Origin: an uncultured Collinsella sp.
GTDB lineage: Bacteria; Actinomycetota; Coriobacteriia; Coriobacteriales; Coriobacteriaceae
Assembly (NCBI GenBank): GCA_902478875.1
Contig: CABSMZ010000087.1
Location: 1-7,753, forward strand
Length of the DNA: 7,753 nucleotides
Direction: 5' to 3'
Both the position numbers and the translations under genes were made by a program. Positions 1-6,693 of this stretch are shown piece after piece. Below the pieces are notes generated by a model that searched no databases, was not told where the DNA came from, and worked only from the letters and a program-made list of their open reading frames with translations. Each line of letters opens with the position of its first letter. Within the stretch, counting starts at the first letter, position 1.

Positions 1-40
1 CTCTCCGTCGTCGGCAGCGTCAGATGTGTATAAGAGACAG
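1..40 (+). other. Nextera/Tn5 library adapter (artefact)
   Basis: Positions 8-40 match the 33-nt Nextera read-1 adapter, ending in the Tn5 mosaic end AGATGTGTATAAGAGACAG at 22-40. Positions 1-7 (CTCTCCG) match the last seven bases of an i5 index that I recall as S511 (TCTCTCCG). The segment is library sequence rather than genome, and the gene that crosses position 41 is cut here artificially. Confidence 0.97.
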
Positions 41-1512
41 TCGGGATACAGGTAGACGATGCGCAGCGGGTGCGAAAGCTCGACTGGCGCGATGCCGACA
101 GGAAGAGCGCTGCCGTCGGCACGGGCTACGGCGCGCCCAGCAACAGCGTCGGCGGTGGCGCCTTTCAGCCCGTCGAGCTCCTTGACCAGCGGCGGGAAGG
201 CCGTGTAGTTGGCGACGGCGTAGAAGGTGTCATCGGCGGCCTCGTCTGCCACGGCGCCAATTGCCTGCGCGACGTCCGAGATAATCGCGGCATCGATGCC
301 GGCGTACTTGAGGCGCACCTGCATGTCGTGCGCGCGCGCGCCTCCGGCAAAGGCGACAAGACCCGGCGTGTCGGCGATGCGCTCAAAGTCGACGTCGTAG
401 ATCCACGATACATCGTGGCCGTCGGCATCGTTATCGTTGAGGAAGAAAGCGCAGAGTCTGCCGCCTGCCGTCTTGATGGACTGGATTTGTCGATCGAAGC
501 CTACGGGATTCTTAGCCAGGTTGGCCTCGACGGTGCGGCCGGCGATATCCCAGCGGCCCATGCGTCCGCCGGCGGGGACGTAGGCATCGAGCGTGGGCTG
601 CAGGTGCGCCGTATCCACGCCTAACTCATGTGCGGCAAAGAATGCAGCGGCAACGTTGTAGACCATGTACAGGCCGTTGTAACGCGTGACGATGTGTGCG
701 GCTGGCGCGCTGGAATCAGATCCAAACACCAGGTCAAAACCATAGCCGTCGCAGCCGAGCTTCACGCCCGTCACACGGCGGACCAGTGCGGGGCGTGCCC
801 AACCGCACGAGGGGCAATGGTATGCGCCAAGCTGGCCGTATTGCACGTAGTCATACTCCAGCGGCGCGTTGCACTGTGAGCAAAAGCGCGAGTCGCTAAT
901 ACGGTCGGACTCGGTGTTGGTGGCGCCGTCGATGCCAAAGGCGATGCTTGCATTGGGAACGCGTGCGGCGATCGCGGCACACAGCGGGTCGTCTGCGTTG
1001 TAGATGAGCGTTGTTGCCGGCGAAAGCTCCAACGCATGGGCGATGACCTCCTGGGTGTGATCGATCTCGCCATAGCGATCTAGCTGGTCGCGGAACAGGT
1101 TGAGCAGCACGAAGTACGTCGGCTTGAGCTTGGGCAGAACGCGTACGGTGTAAAGCTCATCGCACTCAAAAACGCCCACGCGCTTGCCACCGGCTCGCTT
1201 GAGGCCGCTGCGCGCCTCGAGCAGTGCGCCCACCACGCCCGGCTCCATGTTGTTGCCGGCGCGGTTACATACCACGGTGGCGCCGCTGGCGGCAACGGCG
1301 TCGGCGATGAGGTTGGAGGTGGTGGTCTTGCCGTTGGTGCCGGTGATCACCACGCTGCGGTCGACAAGGGCAGCGAGGTCGCTCAGCAACTCGGGGTCGA
1401 TCTTCATGGCGATGCGGCCGGGAAGCACGCCACCCTGGCGCTTAAGGACGGAGCGCAGCCCCCAGCGAGCGATATCGCTCGAGGTGCAGGCAAGAGATGA
1501 GCGGAGGTTCAT
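41..1512 (-). CDS. murT: MurT-type lipid II isoglutaminyl synthase ligase subunit, 3' end cut, possibly fused to GatD
   Basis: In this family MurT, with the glutaminase GatD, uses ATP and glutamine-derived ammonia to amidate the alpha-carboxyl of D-Glu in the lipid II stem peptide, at the cytoplasmic face of the membrane. The frame starts at ATG 1512 (MNLRSSLACTSSDIARWGLR) with AGGA 8 nt upstream. It shows the Mur ligase P-loop GTNGKTTTT (residues 58-66), the FECDE segment (116-120), a four-cysteine zinc-ribbon insert typical of MurT (C212, C215, C234, C237), and a DUF1727 C-terminal domain with a VSWIYDVDFE motif (369-378). The MurT domain seems to end near residue 450 (ANYTAFPPLVKEL). Family members are usually about 435-460 aa, but here the frame stays open to the adapter at residue 490. 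After an Ala/Gly/Val-rich stretch it reads LRIVYLYPD, like the start of GatD. It is the last gene seen of an operon with the two TPR-like genes, 45 bp behind the nearer one. MurT identity is very secure; the fusion is inferred. Confidence 0.93.
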
Positions 1513-1557
1513 GAAACCGTTCCTAACGTAAATGACATGGTCGGGTCGAGTGCGTCA

Positions 1558-2601
1558 CTAAAAACCGTAGCGGCGCGCAAATTCCTGGGCAAGCTGCGAC
1601 ACGTCTTCGCAGGCATTGGCCCAGGGGGCAAAGTCGGGAGTGTCCGAGATAATACCGTCCGCTTCCCAAACGGCCTGGTGCGAAAGATCCCAGGGATCGT
1701 GTGGCTCGGGCCGGCAGGGAAGGTACGGTGTCTGGTACATGGGGTTCAGTAAGAAGAACGCACCGCCCTCGCAACGGTTGGCAAACTCACGCAGCGCGCG
1801 TGTCGCCGGGCGCATCTTGTTTGTTTTGAACAGCAGAATCGTGCGGGCGAGCAGATACCAAGGAGAGTTCTCGAGCGCGTCAGCCCCGATCTCTTCCTCG
1901 AGCTGGTGGGCCAGGGCAAAAAAGCCGTCCTGGTCTTCCAGGCGAGCGAGGGCGAGCAACACGGTGCCTGCGGCTCGGGTGGGGTAGCCTTCCGCCTTAA
2001 GAACACGGCGGGCGTAGTTGGCGGCAGCACGGTAGCGAGCGCTCGCCATGCACAGCTGCGAGATGGCCTCGAGTGTGTGAAGCCACCCGATAAGAGCCGG
2101 CTCGCTCACGGTGAGCTCTGCCGCCGTCACACCGTCCGTCAAAACCTTATTGGCCCAGTAGTGCGGGGCTTCCATGTCGAACCCGGGCACGCTTTGCTGC
2201 AGGTAATCGGTTGTGGTCGCCTCGAGCTTCATCAGGTCGCCCAGGCAGGCGTCAACGGGCGTGTCAGCCAGGATGATGGCGAGCAGCTGGGCATCGAGGA
2301 CATACGCATCGACGCGGACAATCTTGAGCAGCTCATCGCGCATGTCGTCGAACAGACGATTGCGCGTCTGCTCGAATTCCTCGTCGCTGCCCATGTCCTC
2401 GATGCGATGGAGCTCGTCGAGCAGGTGGCGATGAACACCGGCATAGGACAGCAGCGCCTGGGCATGCTCGGACTGCGCGTACTTTTGGGGATTCGCGCTA
2501 ATGTCGTTATGGACAAGCTCGCGTGCTGCATCGGTGAGCTCGGGGTGCGACGCAACGTAGGCGCGCTCCAGGTAGGCGGGGATGTAGACGCTCGGATCCA
2601 T
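1558..2601 (-). CDS. TPR-like helical repeat protein, unknown function (paralog of its upstream neighbour)
   Basis: I do not recognise a named family for this 347-aa protein. It looks soluble and almost entirely helical, with no signal peptide or membrane segment. Regular amphipathic helix pairs suggest tetratricopeptide-like repeats, for example residues 171-200 (GWLHTLEAISQLCMASARYR and on) and 245-276 (NSPWYLLARTILLF and on). TPR scaffolds usually bind other proteins, so a partner-binding role is possible, but the sequence gives no catalytic motif. The ATG at 2601 overlaps the TAA of the upstream gene by one base (TAATG). Its ribosome site GGAGGAG (2609-2615) lies inside that gene 7 nt away, so translation is probably coupled. 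The C-terminus (PDFAPWANA, 322-330) aligns with NASFAAWVAT of the neighbour. MurT starts 45 bp after its stop with no terminator between, so co-transcription is likely. This is a real gene of unknown function. Confidence 0.88.
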   Translation of the reverse strand: MDPSVYIPAYLERAYVASHPELTDAARELVHNDISANPQKYAQSEHAQALLSYAGVHRHLLDELHRIEDMGSDEEFEQTRNRLFDDMRDELLKIVRVDAYVLDAQLLAIILADTPVDACLGDLMKLEATTTDYLQQSVPGFDMEAPHYWANKVLTDGVTAAELTVSEPALIGWLHTLEAISQLCMASARYRAAANYARRVLKAEGYPTRAAGTVLLALARLEDQDGFFALAHQLEEEIGADALENSPWYLLARTILLFKTNKMRPATRALREFANRCEGGAFFLLNPMYQTPYLPCRPEPHDPWDLSHQAVWEADGIISDTPDFAPWANACEDVSQLAQEFARRYGF

Positions 2602-3677
2602 TAGAGGTCTCCTCCCTTAAACGGCAAACCCTGCTCGGCCGCCCGCAGTATGCGCTCATCGATTTGGGAACGCACGATATCGTTGGTGGCGACCCAGGCG
2701 GCAAAGCTGGCGTTGTCGGGGGCGCCCAGGCCCTCCTGCAGTACCGGCGTCGCCTCGGATAGCGCAAGGACAAGCTCGTCGGTGGAGCCCGCACCCACGT
2801 TGACGCGGGCATAGACGCCATCGGGAAACTCGGTTTGGAAGTAGAGCGCCTCGGCCGCGTGCGGACACGAGCGTGCAAGGATACGCAGGTAGTGCTCGGC
2901 GCCCTCGTAGTCCAGCTCGCGCCAGGCTGCGCTCATCAGTGCGATGAGCGTCCACGGGTCCAAGTCGCGCTCCGCATCTTTGGGGCGGCGGCGCAGCGGG
3001 GTATTCGCGAGGTACGGCACGGAGTGGGCAGAGCGAAAGCGCTTGAGCTCCTCGGCGGGGTATTCGAGCTTTGCCATGGCGAGCATCGCGGTGTGGCGGA
3101 CACCAGCGGGGTCGTTGGGCGCAAAGTCCAAGCTGCGGTTTGCGGCTTCGAGCGACATGCGGTAGCGGCCGCTAATGAGGGCGCGCGACGCAAGGGCGGC
3201 AAGCCAGCGCAGGTAGGGACGGCGGGTCAGGTCGCCTGCGGCCTCACGCTCGTAGGGGTCTTGCGCCGAGGCGATCTTGAGCGCCAGGTCGTGCTCGACC
3301 TCATCGCACTTGGACACCAGGTACTGTACGTATTCCTCGTTGGATTCGGCAGTGAGTGCCGTCAGCATGCGCTGGGCGTCCCAGTTGGCCGGATCGAGTG
3401 CGGCGGCCTCGCGAAGCATGTTCTCGGCAGCTGCCTCTTCCTGCTCTGCCTGGGCATCGTCAGGGATAAAGGGAATGCGGTAGTCGACGGCCTCGACCAC
3501 CTTGGCAATCAGATGTCCGGCGCGGTCGCGGTCGTGCACGATGAGCGGTGCGGGGTTGCGGGTGAATTGTTCCATCAGACGCTCTACGGCGGCACCGTCG
3601 GTGAGCGGGATATTGTCGCGGCGCAAGGCCTCAAGAACGAGGCGATGGCAATCCTCTTGAATGGGATCGAATGCCAT
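2601..3677 (-). CDS. TPR-like helical repeat protein, unknown function (first gene of the murT operon)
   Basis: This 358-aa predicted cytoplasmic protein is made of helix pairs resembling tetratricopeptide repeats, e.g. residues 79-106 (QEEAAAENMLREAAALDPANW), 155-186 (YLRWLAALASRALISGRYRM and on) and 240-272 (DPWTLIALMSAAWRELDYEG and on). Asp-Pro caps such as LDPANW and FAPNDP are common between TPR units. I see no enzyme motif, signal peptide or membrane helix. I chose ATG 3677 (MAFDPIQED) because AAAGGAGG lies 4 nt upstream at 3682-3689. A longer version from ATG 3707 would place that ribosome site inside the coding region and has none of its own. It aligns end to end with the next gene, with matching positions such as GRYRMSLEAANRSL versus ARYRAAANYARRVL and DPWTLIAL versus SPWYLLAR, so the pair probably arose by tandem duplication. 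It is the first gene of the leftward operon; its function is unknown. Confidence 0.88.
   Translation of the reverse strand: MAFDPIQEDCHRLVLEALRRDNIPLTDGAAVERLMEQFTRNPAPLIVHDRDRAGHLIAKVVEAVDYRIPFIPDDAQAEQEEAAAENMLREAAALDPANWDAQRMLTALTAESNEEYVQYLVSKCDEVEHDLALKIASAQDPYEREAAGDLTRRPYLRWLAALASRALISGRYRMSLEAANRSLDFAPNDPAGVRHTAMLAMAKLEYPAEELKRFRSAHSVPYLANTPLRRRPKDAERDLDPWTLIALMSAAWRELDYEGAEHYLRILARSCPHAAEALYFQTEFPDGVYARVNVGAGSTDELVLALSEATPVLQEGLGAPDNASFAAWVATNDIVRSQIDERILRAAEQGLPFKGGDL
2609..2615 (-). promoter_or_regulatory. ribosome binding site inside the upstream gene, with TAATG overlap
   Basis: GGAGGAG lies 7 nt before ATG 2601 and is itself part of the last codons (KGGDL) of the upstream TPR-like gene. 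The stop and start share one base. This fixes the start of the downstream gene and points to coupled translation of the two proteins. Confidence 0.75.
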
Positions 3678-3681
3678 GGGG

Positions 3682-3687
3682 CCTCCT
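3682..3687 (-). promoter_or_regulatory. ribosome binding site deciding the start of the first TPR-like gene
   Basis: AGGAGG (read on the minus strand, extended by AA upstream) sits 4 nt before ATG 3677. It supports that start over the in-frame ATG at 3707, which has no such site. Confidence 0.75.
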
Positions 3688-4110
3688 TTGCTGCGGTTAG
3701 GGTTCAAATGTTTCTATATAAGGTTCTAGTTTACCCGCATGTGGCACACCAGGGGTGCCGCACTTGGACTTGCACCTTTGCACCACGAAGACGGATGTCG
3801 CACAAATGTCGGCACCTTGGACGACCGAGTGGTATCACGGTGCCGCAAACGGTCGATTTTTGGCGGCGAACGGGGCGCATTTTGGAGGGGCACAGTCCTG
3901 CCCGGGATATGTGGTCAACCTTGATAAAACGTTTGCCCAGCTTGGGAGTATGGATGCCGCACAAGGGTCTTCAGGGATAGAAAAAACGTTTCATCATTGT
4001 TGGCTTTAGGTGAATAACTGACCAACCAGAACGGTAAAATAGTGTTTGTCTGAGCGTTGAGACGTTTAGACATCGCGCATTGTCATCGCTGGCAACGCGC
4101 AAACCGGTCC

Positions 4111-4137
4111 TAACGGAGCCAATTGGGTGCTCCGTTA
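4111..4137. repeat. perfect 9-bp inverted repeat in the alcohol dehydrogenase leader
   Basis: TAACGGAGC (4111-4119) and GCTCCGTTA (4129-4137) are exact reverse complements around a 9-nt loop that contains CAATTG. The repeat ends 40 bp before the dehydrogenase start. Only TTATAT follows, with no T-run, so it is a poor terminator. It could be an operator or a leader-RNA hairpin. Confidence 0.7.
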
Positions 4138-4165
4138 TATACGCAAGTCTAAGAGGGGCTTGTTT

Positions 4166-4171
4166 AGGAGG
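4166..4171 (+). promoter_or_regulatory. ribosome binding site deciding the alcohol dehydrogenase start
   Basis: AGGAGG lies 6 nt before ATG 4178, an ideal spacing. The open frame extends upstream to an ATG at 4127, but that start has no ribosome site and would overlap the inverted repeat at 4111-4137, so 4178 is preferred. Confidence 0.85.
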
Positions 4172-4177
4172 CACAGT

Positions 4178-5401
4178 ATGGGACGTTTTACCAATCCTCG
4201 CGATCTGTACTTTGGTGAGGGCGCTCGCCACGAGGTGAAGAACCTCAAGGGCAAGAAGGCCATCATCGTTTCTGGCGGCAGCTCTATGCGCCGCGGCGGG
4301 TTCCTGCAGGACGTTGAGGCCGACCTCAAAGAGGGCGGCTTCGAGGTCAAGCTGTTCGAGGGCGTCGAGTCCGACCCGTCCATCGAGACGGTCATGAAGG
4401 GCGCCGAGGCCATGCGCGAGTTCGAGCCCGACTGGATTATCGCCATCGGCGGCGGCTCGCCCATCGATGCCGCTAAGGCCATGTGGGTCTTCTACGAGTA
4501 TCCCGAGGAGTCCTTCGATAACATCATCCAGCCGTTCAGCTTCCCTGAGCTGCGTCAGAAGGCTCATTTCTGCGCCATCTCCTCTACCTCCGGTACCGCT
4601 ACCGAGGTCACTGCCTTCTCCGTCATTACCGACTACGCCAAGGGCATCAAGTACCCGCTGGCCGACTTCAACATCACCCCTGATGTCGCCATCGTCGACC
4701 CCGAGCTTACCTACACCATGCCCGCCAAGCTGTGCGCTCATACCGGCATGGACGCTCTGACCCACTGCATGGAGGCCTACGTTTCCACCTGCGCTTCCAT
4801 GTTCACCGACGCCAACGCTCTGCACGGCATCCGCGAGATCGTCGAGTGGCTGCCCAAGTCCTATGCTGGCGACCATGAGGCCCGTCAGCACATGCACGAG
4901 GCTCAGTGCATCGCCGGTATCGCCTTCTCCTCGGGCCTGCTCGGCATCGTTCACTCCATGGCTCACAAGACCGGTGCTGCCTTCGAGAACGGCCACATCA
5001 TCCACGGTGCTGCTAACGCCATGTACCTGGGCAAGGTCATCCAGTGGAACTCCAAGGACCCGCGTGCTGCCGAGCGTTACGCTTACGTGGCCAAGGAGAT
5101 CCTGCACCTTCCCGGCGAGACCAACGAGGAGCTCATCGCTGCGCTCGTCCAGAAGATCCGCGACCTCAACGACCAGCTCAACATTCCGCAGTCCATCAAG
5201 GATTACGCGAATGGTGGCGTGAAGGTCGACGCCGAGAACCCGCAGATGGTTTCCGAGGAGGAGTTCCTCGCCAAGCTGCCCGAGATCGCCGCGAACGCCG
5301 AGCAGGACGCCTGCACGCCCGAGAACCCGCGTGAGACCAAGGCTGCCGACTTCGAGAAGATCCTCAAGGCCTGCTACTACGACACCGACATCGATTTCTA
5401 A
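4178..5401 (+). CDS. iron-containing alcohol dehydrogenase (AdhE C-terminal-like, stand-alone)
   Basis: This 407-aa enzyme belongs to the group III iron-dependent alcohol dehydrogenases (PF00465), which interconvert aldehydes and alcohols with NAD(P)H in the cytoplasm. The N-terminal nucleotide-binding domain holds GGGSPIDAAKAMW (91-103), followed by SSTSGTATEVTAFSVIT (135-151), KYPLADFNITPDVAIVD (158-174) and the helical metal domain. Expected metal ligands are present: D192 and H196 in GMDALTHCMEAY, H259 in HSMAH and H276 in IIHGAANAMYL. The sequence most resembles the alcohol dehydrogenase half of bifunctional AdhE, but no aldehyde dehydrogenase half is attached. Codon use is extremely biased (nearly all AAG, GAG, GCC/GCT, CTG/CTC), which suggests high expression. 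A strong terminator follows the stop. The family is certain; the natural substrate (ethanol, butanol, another aldehyde or a diol) cannot be told from the sequence. Confidence 0.95.
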   Translation: MGRFTNPRDLYFGEGARHEVKNLKGKKAIIVSGGSSMRRGGFLQDVEADLKEGGFEVKLFEGVESDPSIETVMKGAEAMREFEPDWIIAIGGGSPIDAAKAMWVFYEYPEESFDNIIQPFSFPELRQKAHFCAISSTSGTATEVTAFSVITDYAKGIKYPLADFNITPDVAIVDPELTYTMPAKLCAHTGMDALTHCMEAYVSTCASMFTDANALHGIREIVEWLPKSYAGDHEARQHMHEAQCIAGIAFSSGLLGIVHSMAHKTGAAFENGHIIHGAANAMYLGKVIQWNSKDPRAAERYAYVAKEILHLPGETNEELIAALVQKIRDLNDQLNIPQSIKDYANGGVKVDAENPQMVSEEEFLAKLPEIAANAEQDACTPENPRETKAADFEKILKACYYDTDIDF

Positions 5402-5422
5402 TCGACTCTTGTTATCGTAACG

Positions 5423-5463
5423 AGGGGCTCCGCACGTATCCGTACGGAGCCCCTTTCTTTTTT
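5423..5463 (+). terminator. rho-independent terminator after the alcohol dehydrogenase
   Basis: Arms AGGGGCTCCG (5423-5432) and CGGAGCCCCT (5445-5454) pair perfectly over 10 bp. A short inner ACG/CGT pairing is possible, and the T-rich run TTTCTTTTTT follows. It ends only 16 bp before the gldA start. Confidence 0.93.
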
Positions 5464-5479
5464 AGAGAATGGGATAGTT

Positions 5480-6580
5480 ATGGCTGCAATTTTCAATAGC
5501 CCCAGCAAGTACATCCAGGGTCCGGACGAGCTCGCCAAGCTCGGCTCCTATGTCGAGCCGCTCGGCGCTAAGGCCCTCGTCATCGTGACGCCTTCGGGCA
5601 AGAAGCGCGTCGGTGCCAAGATCGAGGGCGGCTTTGCCGAGGCCAAGGCCGAGCTGCTGTTTGAGGACTTTAACGGCGAGTGCTCCAAGGGCGAGGTCGA
5701 TCGCCTGGTTGCGCTCGCTCGCGACAACGGTTGCGACATCATCGTCGGCGTCGGTGGCGGCAAGATCCTCGACACCGCGAAGGCCGTCGCCTACTACCTG
5801 GAGTCCCCGGTTATCATTTGCCCCACCATTGCTTCGACCGATGCCCCGTGTTCGGCGCTTTCGGTGCTTTATACCGATGACGGCCAGTTCGATAAGTACC
5901 TCTTCCTTAAGGCAAACCCCAATATCGTCCTGATGGATACGACGGTTATCGCGGCGAGCCCGGTGCGCCTGACGGTTTCCGGTATGGGCGATGCGCTCGC
6001 AACCTACTTCGAGGCCCAGGCGACGCACGATGCCGACGGCGGCACCTGCGCTGGCGGCAAGGGCGGCATGGCTGGTCTGGCGCTCGCCAAGCTCTGCTAC
6101 GAGACGCTTATGGCCGATGGCGTCAAGGCCAAGGTTGCGCTGGAGAAGGGTGCGCTCACGCCTGCCGTCGAGCACATCATCGAGGCCAATACGCTGCTTT
6201 CGGGCATTGGCTTTGAGAGCTCGGGCCTTGCTGCCGCTCATGCCATCCACAATGGCCTGACGATGCTGCCCGAGTGCCACAGCATGTATCACGGCGAGAA
6301 GGTCGCCTTTGGCACTATCGTCCAGCTGGTACTCGAGGATGCCCCGACCGAGAAGCTCGAGGAAGTCTTGGGCTTCTGCATTGAGCTGGGTCTGCCGGTC
6401 ACGATGAAGGAACTTGGCGTTGCCGAGCTTACGCGCGAGAAGGCCATGATTGTTGCCGAGGCCGCGTGCGCGCCCGAGGACACCATGTGCAACATGCCGT
6501 TTGAGGTGACGCCCGAGATGGTCGCAAACGCCATTCTGGGTGCAGACGCACTGGGCCACTACTATCTCATGGATGAGTAA
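5480..6580 (+). CDS. gldA: glycerol dehydrogenase (NAD-dependent)
   Basis: Glycerol dehydrogenase oxidises glycerol to dihydroxyacetone with NAD+, the first step of the oxidative branch of anaerobic glycerol use, in the cytoplasm. The 366-aa length equals the usual family size (about 365-370). The N-terminus has the family signature YIQGPDEL (11-18). The NAD-binding loop GVGGGKILDTAKAVAYY lies at 90-106, followed by CPTIASTDAPCSALSVLY (114-131). Metal ligands match the bacterial GldA pattern: D171 in GMGDALATYFEA, H254 in AAAHAIHNGL and H271 in MYHGEKVAFG. The C-terminus ends in ADALGHYYLMDE. ATG 5480 has only a weak upstream purine stretch (GAGAATGGGATAG) and lies 16 bp behind the terminator of the preceding gene, leaving no room for an ordinary promoter in the gap. 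Expression must come from readthrough or from a promoter inside the upstream gene. No dhaK/dhaL kinase genes are in view to take the product onward. Confidence 0.95.
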   Translation: MAAIFNSPSKYIQGPDELAKLGSYVEPLGAKALVIVTPSGKKRVGAKIEGGFAEAKAELLFEDFNGECSKGEVDRLVALARDNGCDIIVGVGGGKILDTAKAVAYYLESPVIICPTIASTDAPCSALSVLYTDDGQFDKYLFLKANPNIVLMDTTVIAASPVRLTVSGMGDALATYFEAQATHDADGGTCAGGKGGMAGLALAKLCYETLMADGVKAKVALEKGALTPAVEHIIEANTLLSGIGFESSGLAAAHAIHNGLTMLPECHSMYHGEKVAFGTIVQLVLEDAPTEKLEEVLGFCIELGLPVTMKELGVAELTREKAMIVAEAACAPEDTMCNMPFEVTPEMVANAILGADALGHYYLMDE

Positions 6581-6592
6581 ATCAAGCTAAGG

Positions 6593-6628
6593 AAGGGGCA
6601 AAGCCAACAGATGGCTTTGCTCCTTTTT
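6593..6628 (+). terminator. rho-independent terminator after gldA
   Basis: A 14-bp stem is formed by 6593-6606 (AAGGGGCAAAGCCA) and 6612-6625 (TGGCTTTGCTCCTT), with one G-U pair and a 5-nt ACAGA loop, ending in a T run (6624-6628). It starts 12 bp after the gldA stop. Confidence 0.92.
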
Positions 6629-6632
6629 GCTA

Positions 6633-6663
6633 TGGTGCAAAGGGGCAAGGTTACTTTGCACCA
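6633..6663. repeat. perfect 10-bp inverted repeat upstream of the truncated dehydrogenase gene
   Basis: TGGTGCAAAG (6633-6642) and CTTTGCACCA (6654-6663) are exact reverse complements around an 11-nt loop. No T-run follows, so it is not a standard terminator. Its position 30 bp before the next start suggests an operator or a leader hairpin. The 9-mer AAGGGGCAA occurs both here (6640-6648) and in the adjacent terminator (6593-6601). Confidence 0.75.
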
Positions 6664-6693
6664 ATCGTTGTTTGATGAAGGGCGGATTCTCGT

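Larger units (their letters stand above)
3678..4177. other. 500-bp divergent intergenic region with recurring short motifs
   Basis: This gap separates the leftward TPR/murT operon from the rightward dehydrogenase genes and must hold promoters for both. On the minus strand an AT-rich TATATA (3715-3720) is a possible -10 for the TPR operon. On the plus strand TAAAAT (4035-4040) is a possible -10 for the alcohol dehydrogenase. Neither has a good -35 partner, so both are weak. TGCCGCA occurs exactly at 3756, 3841 and 3955, with close variants TGTCGCA at 3796 and TGTCGGCA at 3807. The palindrome AAACGTTT occurs at 3927-3934 and 3984-3991. Short open frames on both strands lack ribosome sites and look like chance. 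The unusual repetition may mean a regulatory array or a dispersed noncoding element. Confidence 0.6.

Noticed and set aside
70..624. Plus-strand open frame (184 aa) at the left end
   Set aside because: It lies opposite the murT coding region, which shows clear family motifs.
3731..3964. Minus-strand 77-codon frame rich in Arg, Cys and His (PRCRHLC, WCATCG)
   Set aside because: It starts at TTG, has no ribosome site, and lies in the motif-rich intergenic region. The Cys pairs may come from repeated GC-rich DNA motifs. It would deserve another look only if homologs were found.
2835..3980. Plus-strand open frame (381 aa) opposite the first TPR-like gene
   Set aside because: Its translation has no domain features, and the minus-strand frame has a perfect ribosome site, operon fit and a paralog next door.
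4111..4143. Inverted repeat before the alcohol dehydrogenase as a terminator
   Set aside because: No T-run follows and it lies in the leader of a highly codon-biased gene.
4127..4177. Seventeen-residue N-terminal extension of the alcohol dehydrogenase
   Set aside because: The AGGAGG at 4166-4171 points to ATG 4178, the family N-terminus fits MGRFTNPRDL, and the extension would run through the inverted repeat.
3971..5107. Long open frame (378 aa) on the minus strand opposite the alcohol dehydrogenase
   Set aside because: It mirrors the codon pattern of the plus-strand gene, gives Gly/Val/Asp/Leu-rich protein without motifs, and the plus-strand gene has all catalytic residues.
5462..6559. Long open frame (365 aa) on the minus strand opposite gldA
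   Set aside because: It is a shadow of a GC-biased gene. It has no ribosome site or recognisable domain, and gldA is certain.
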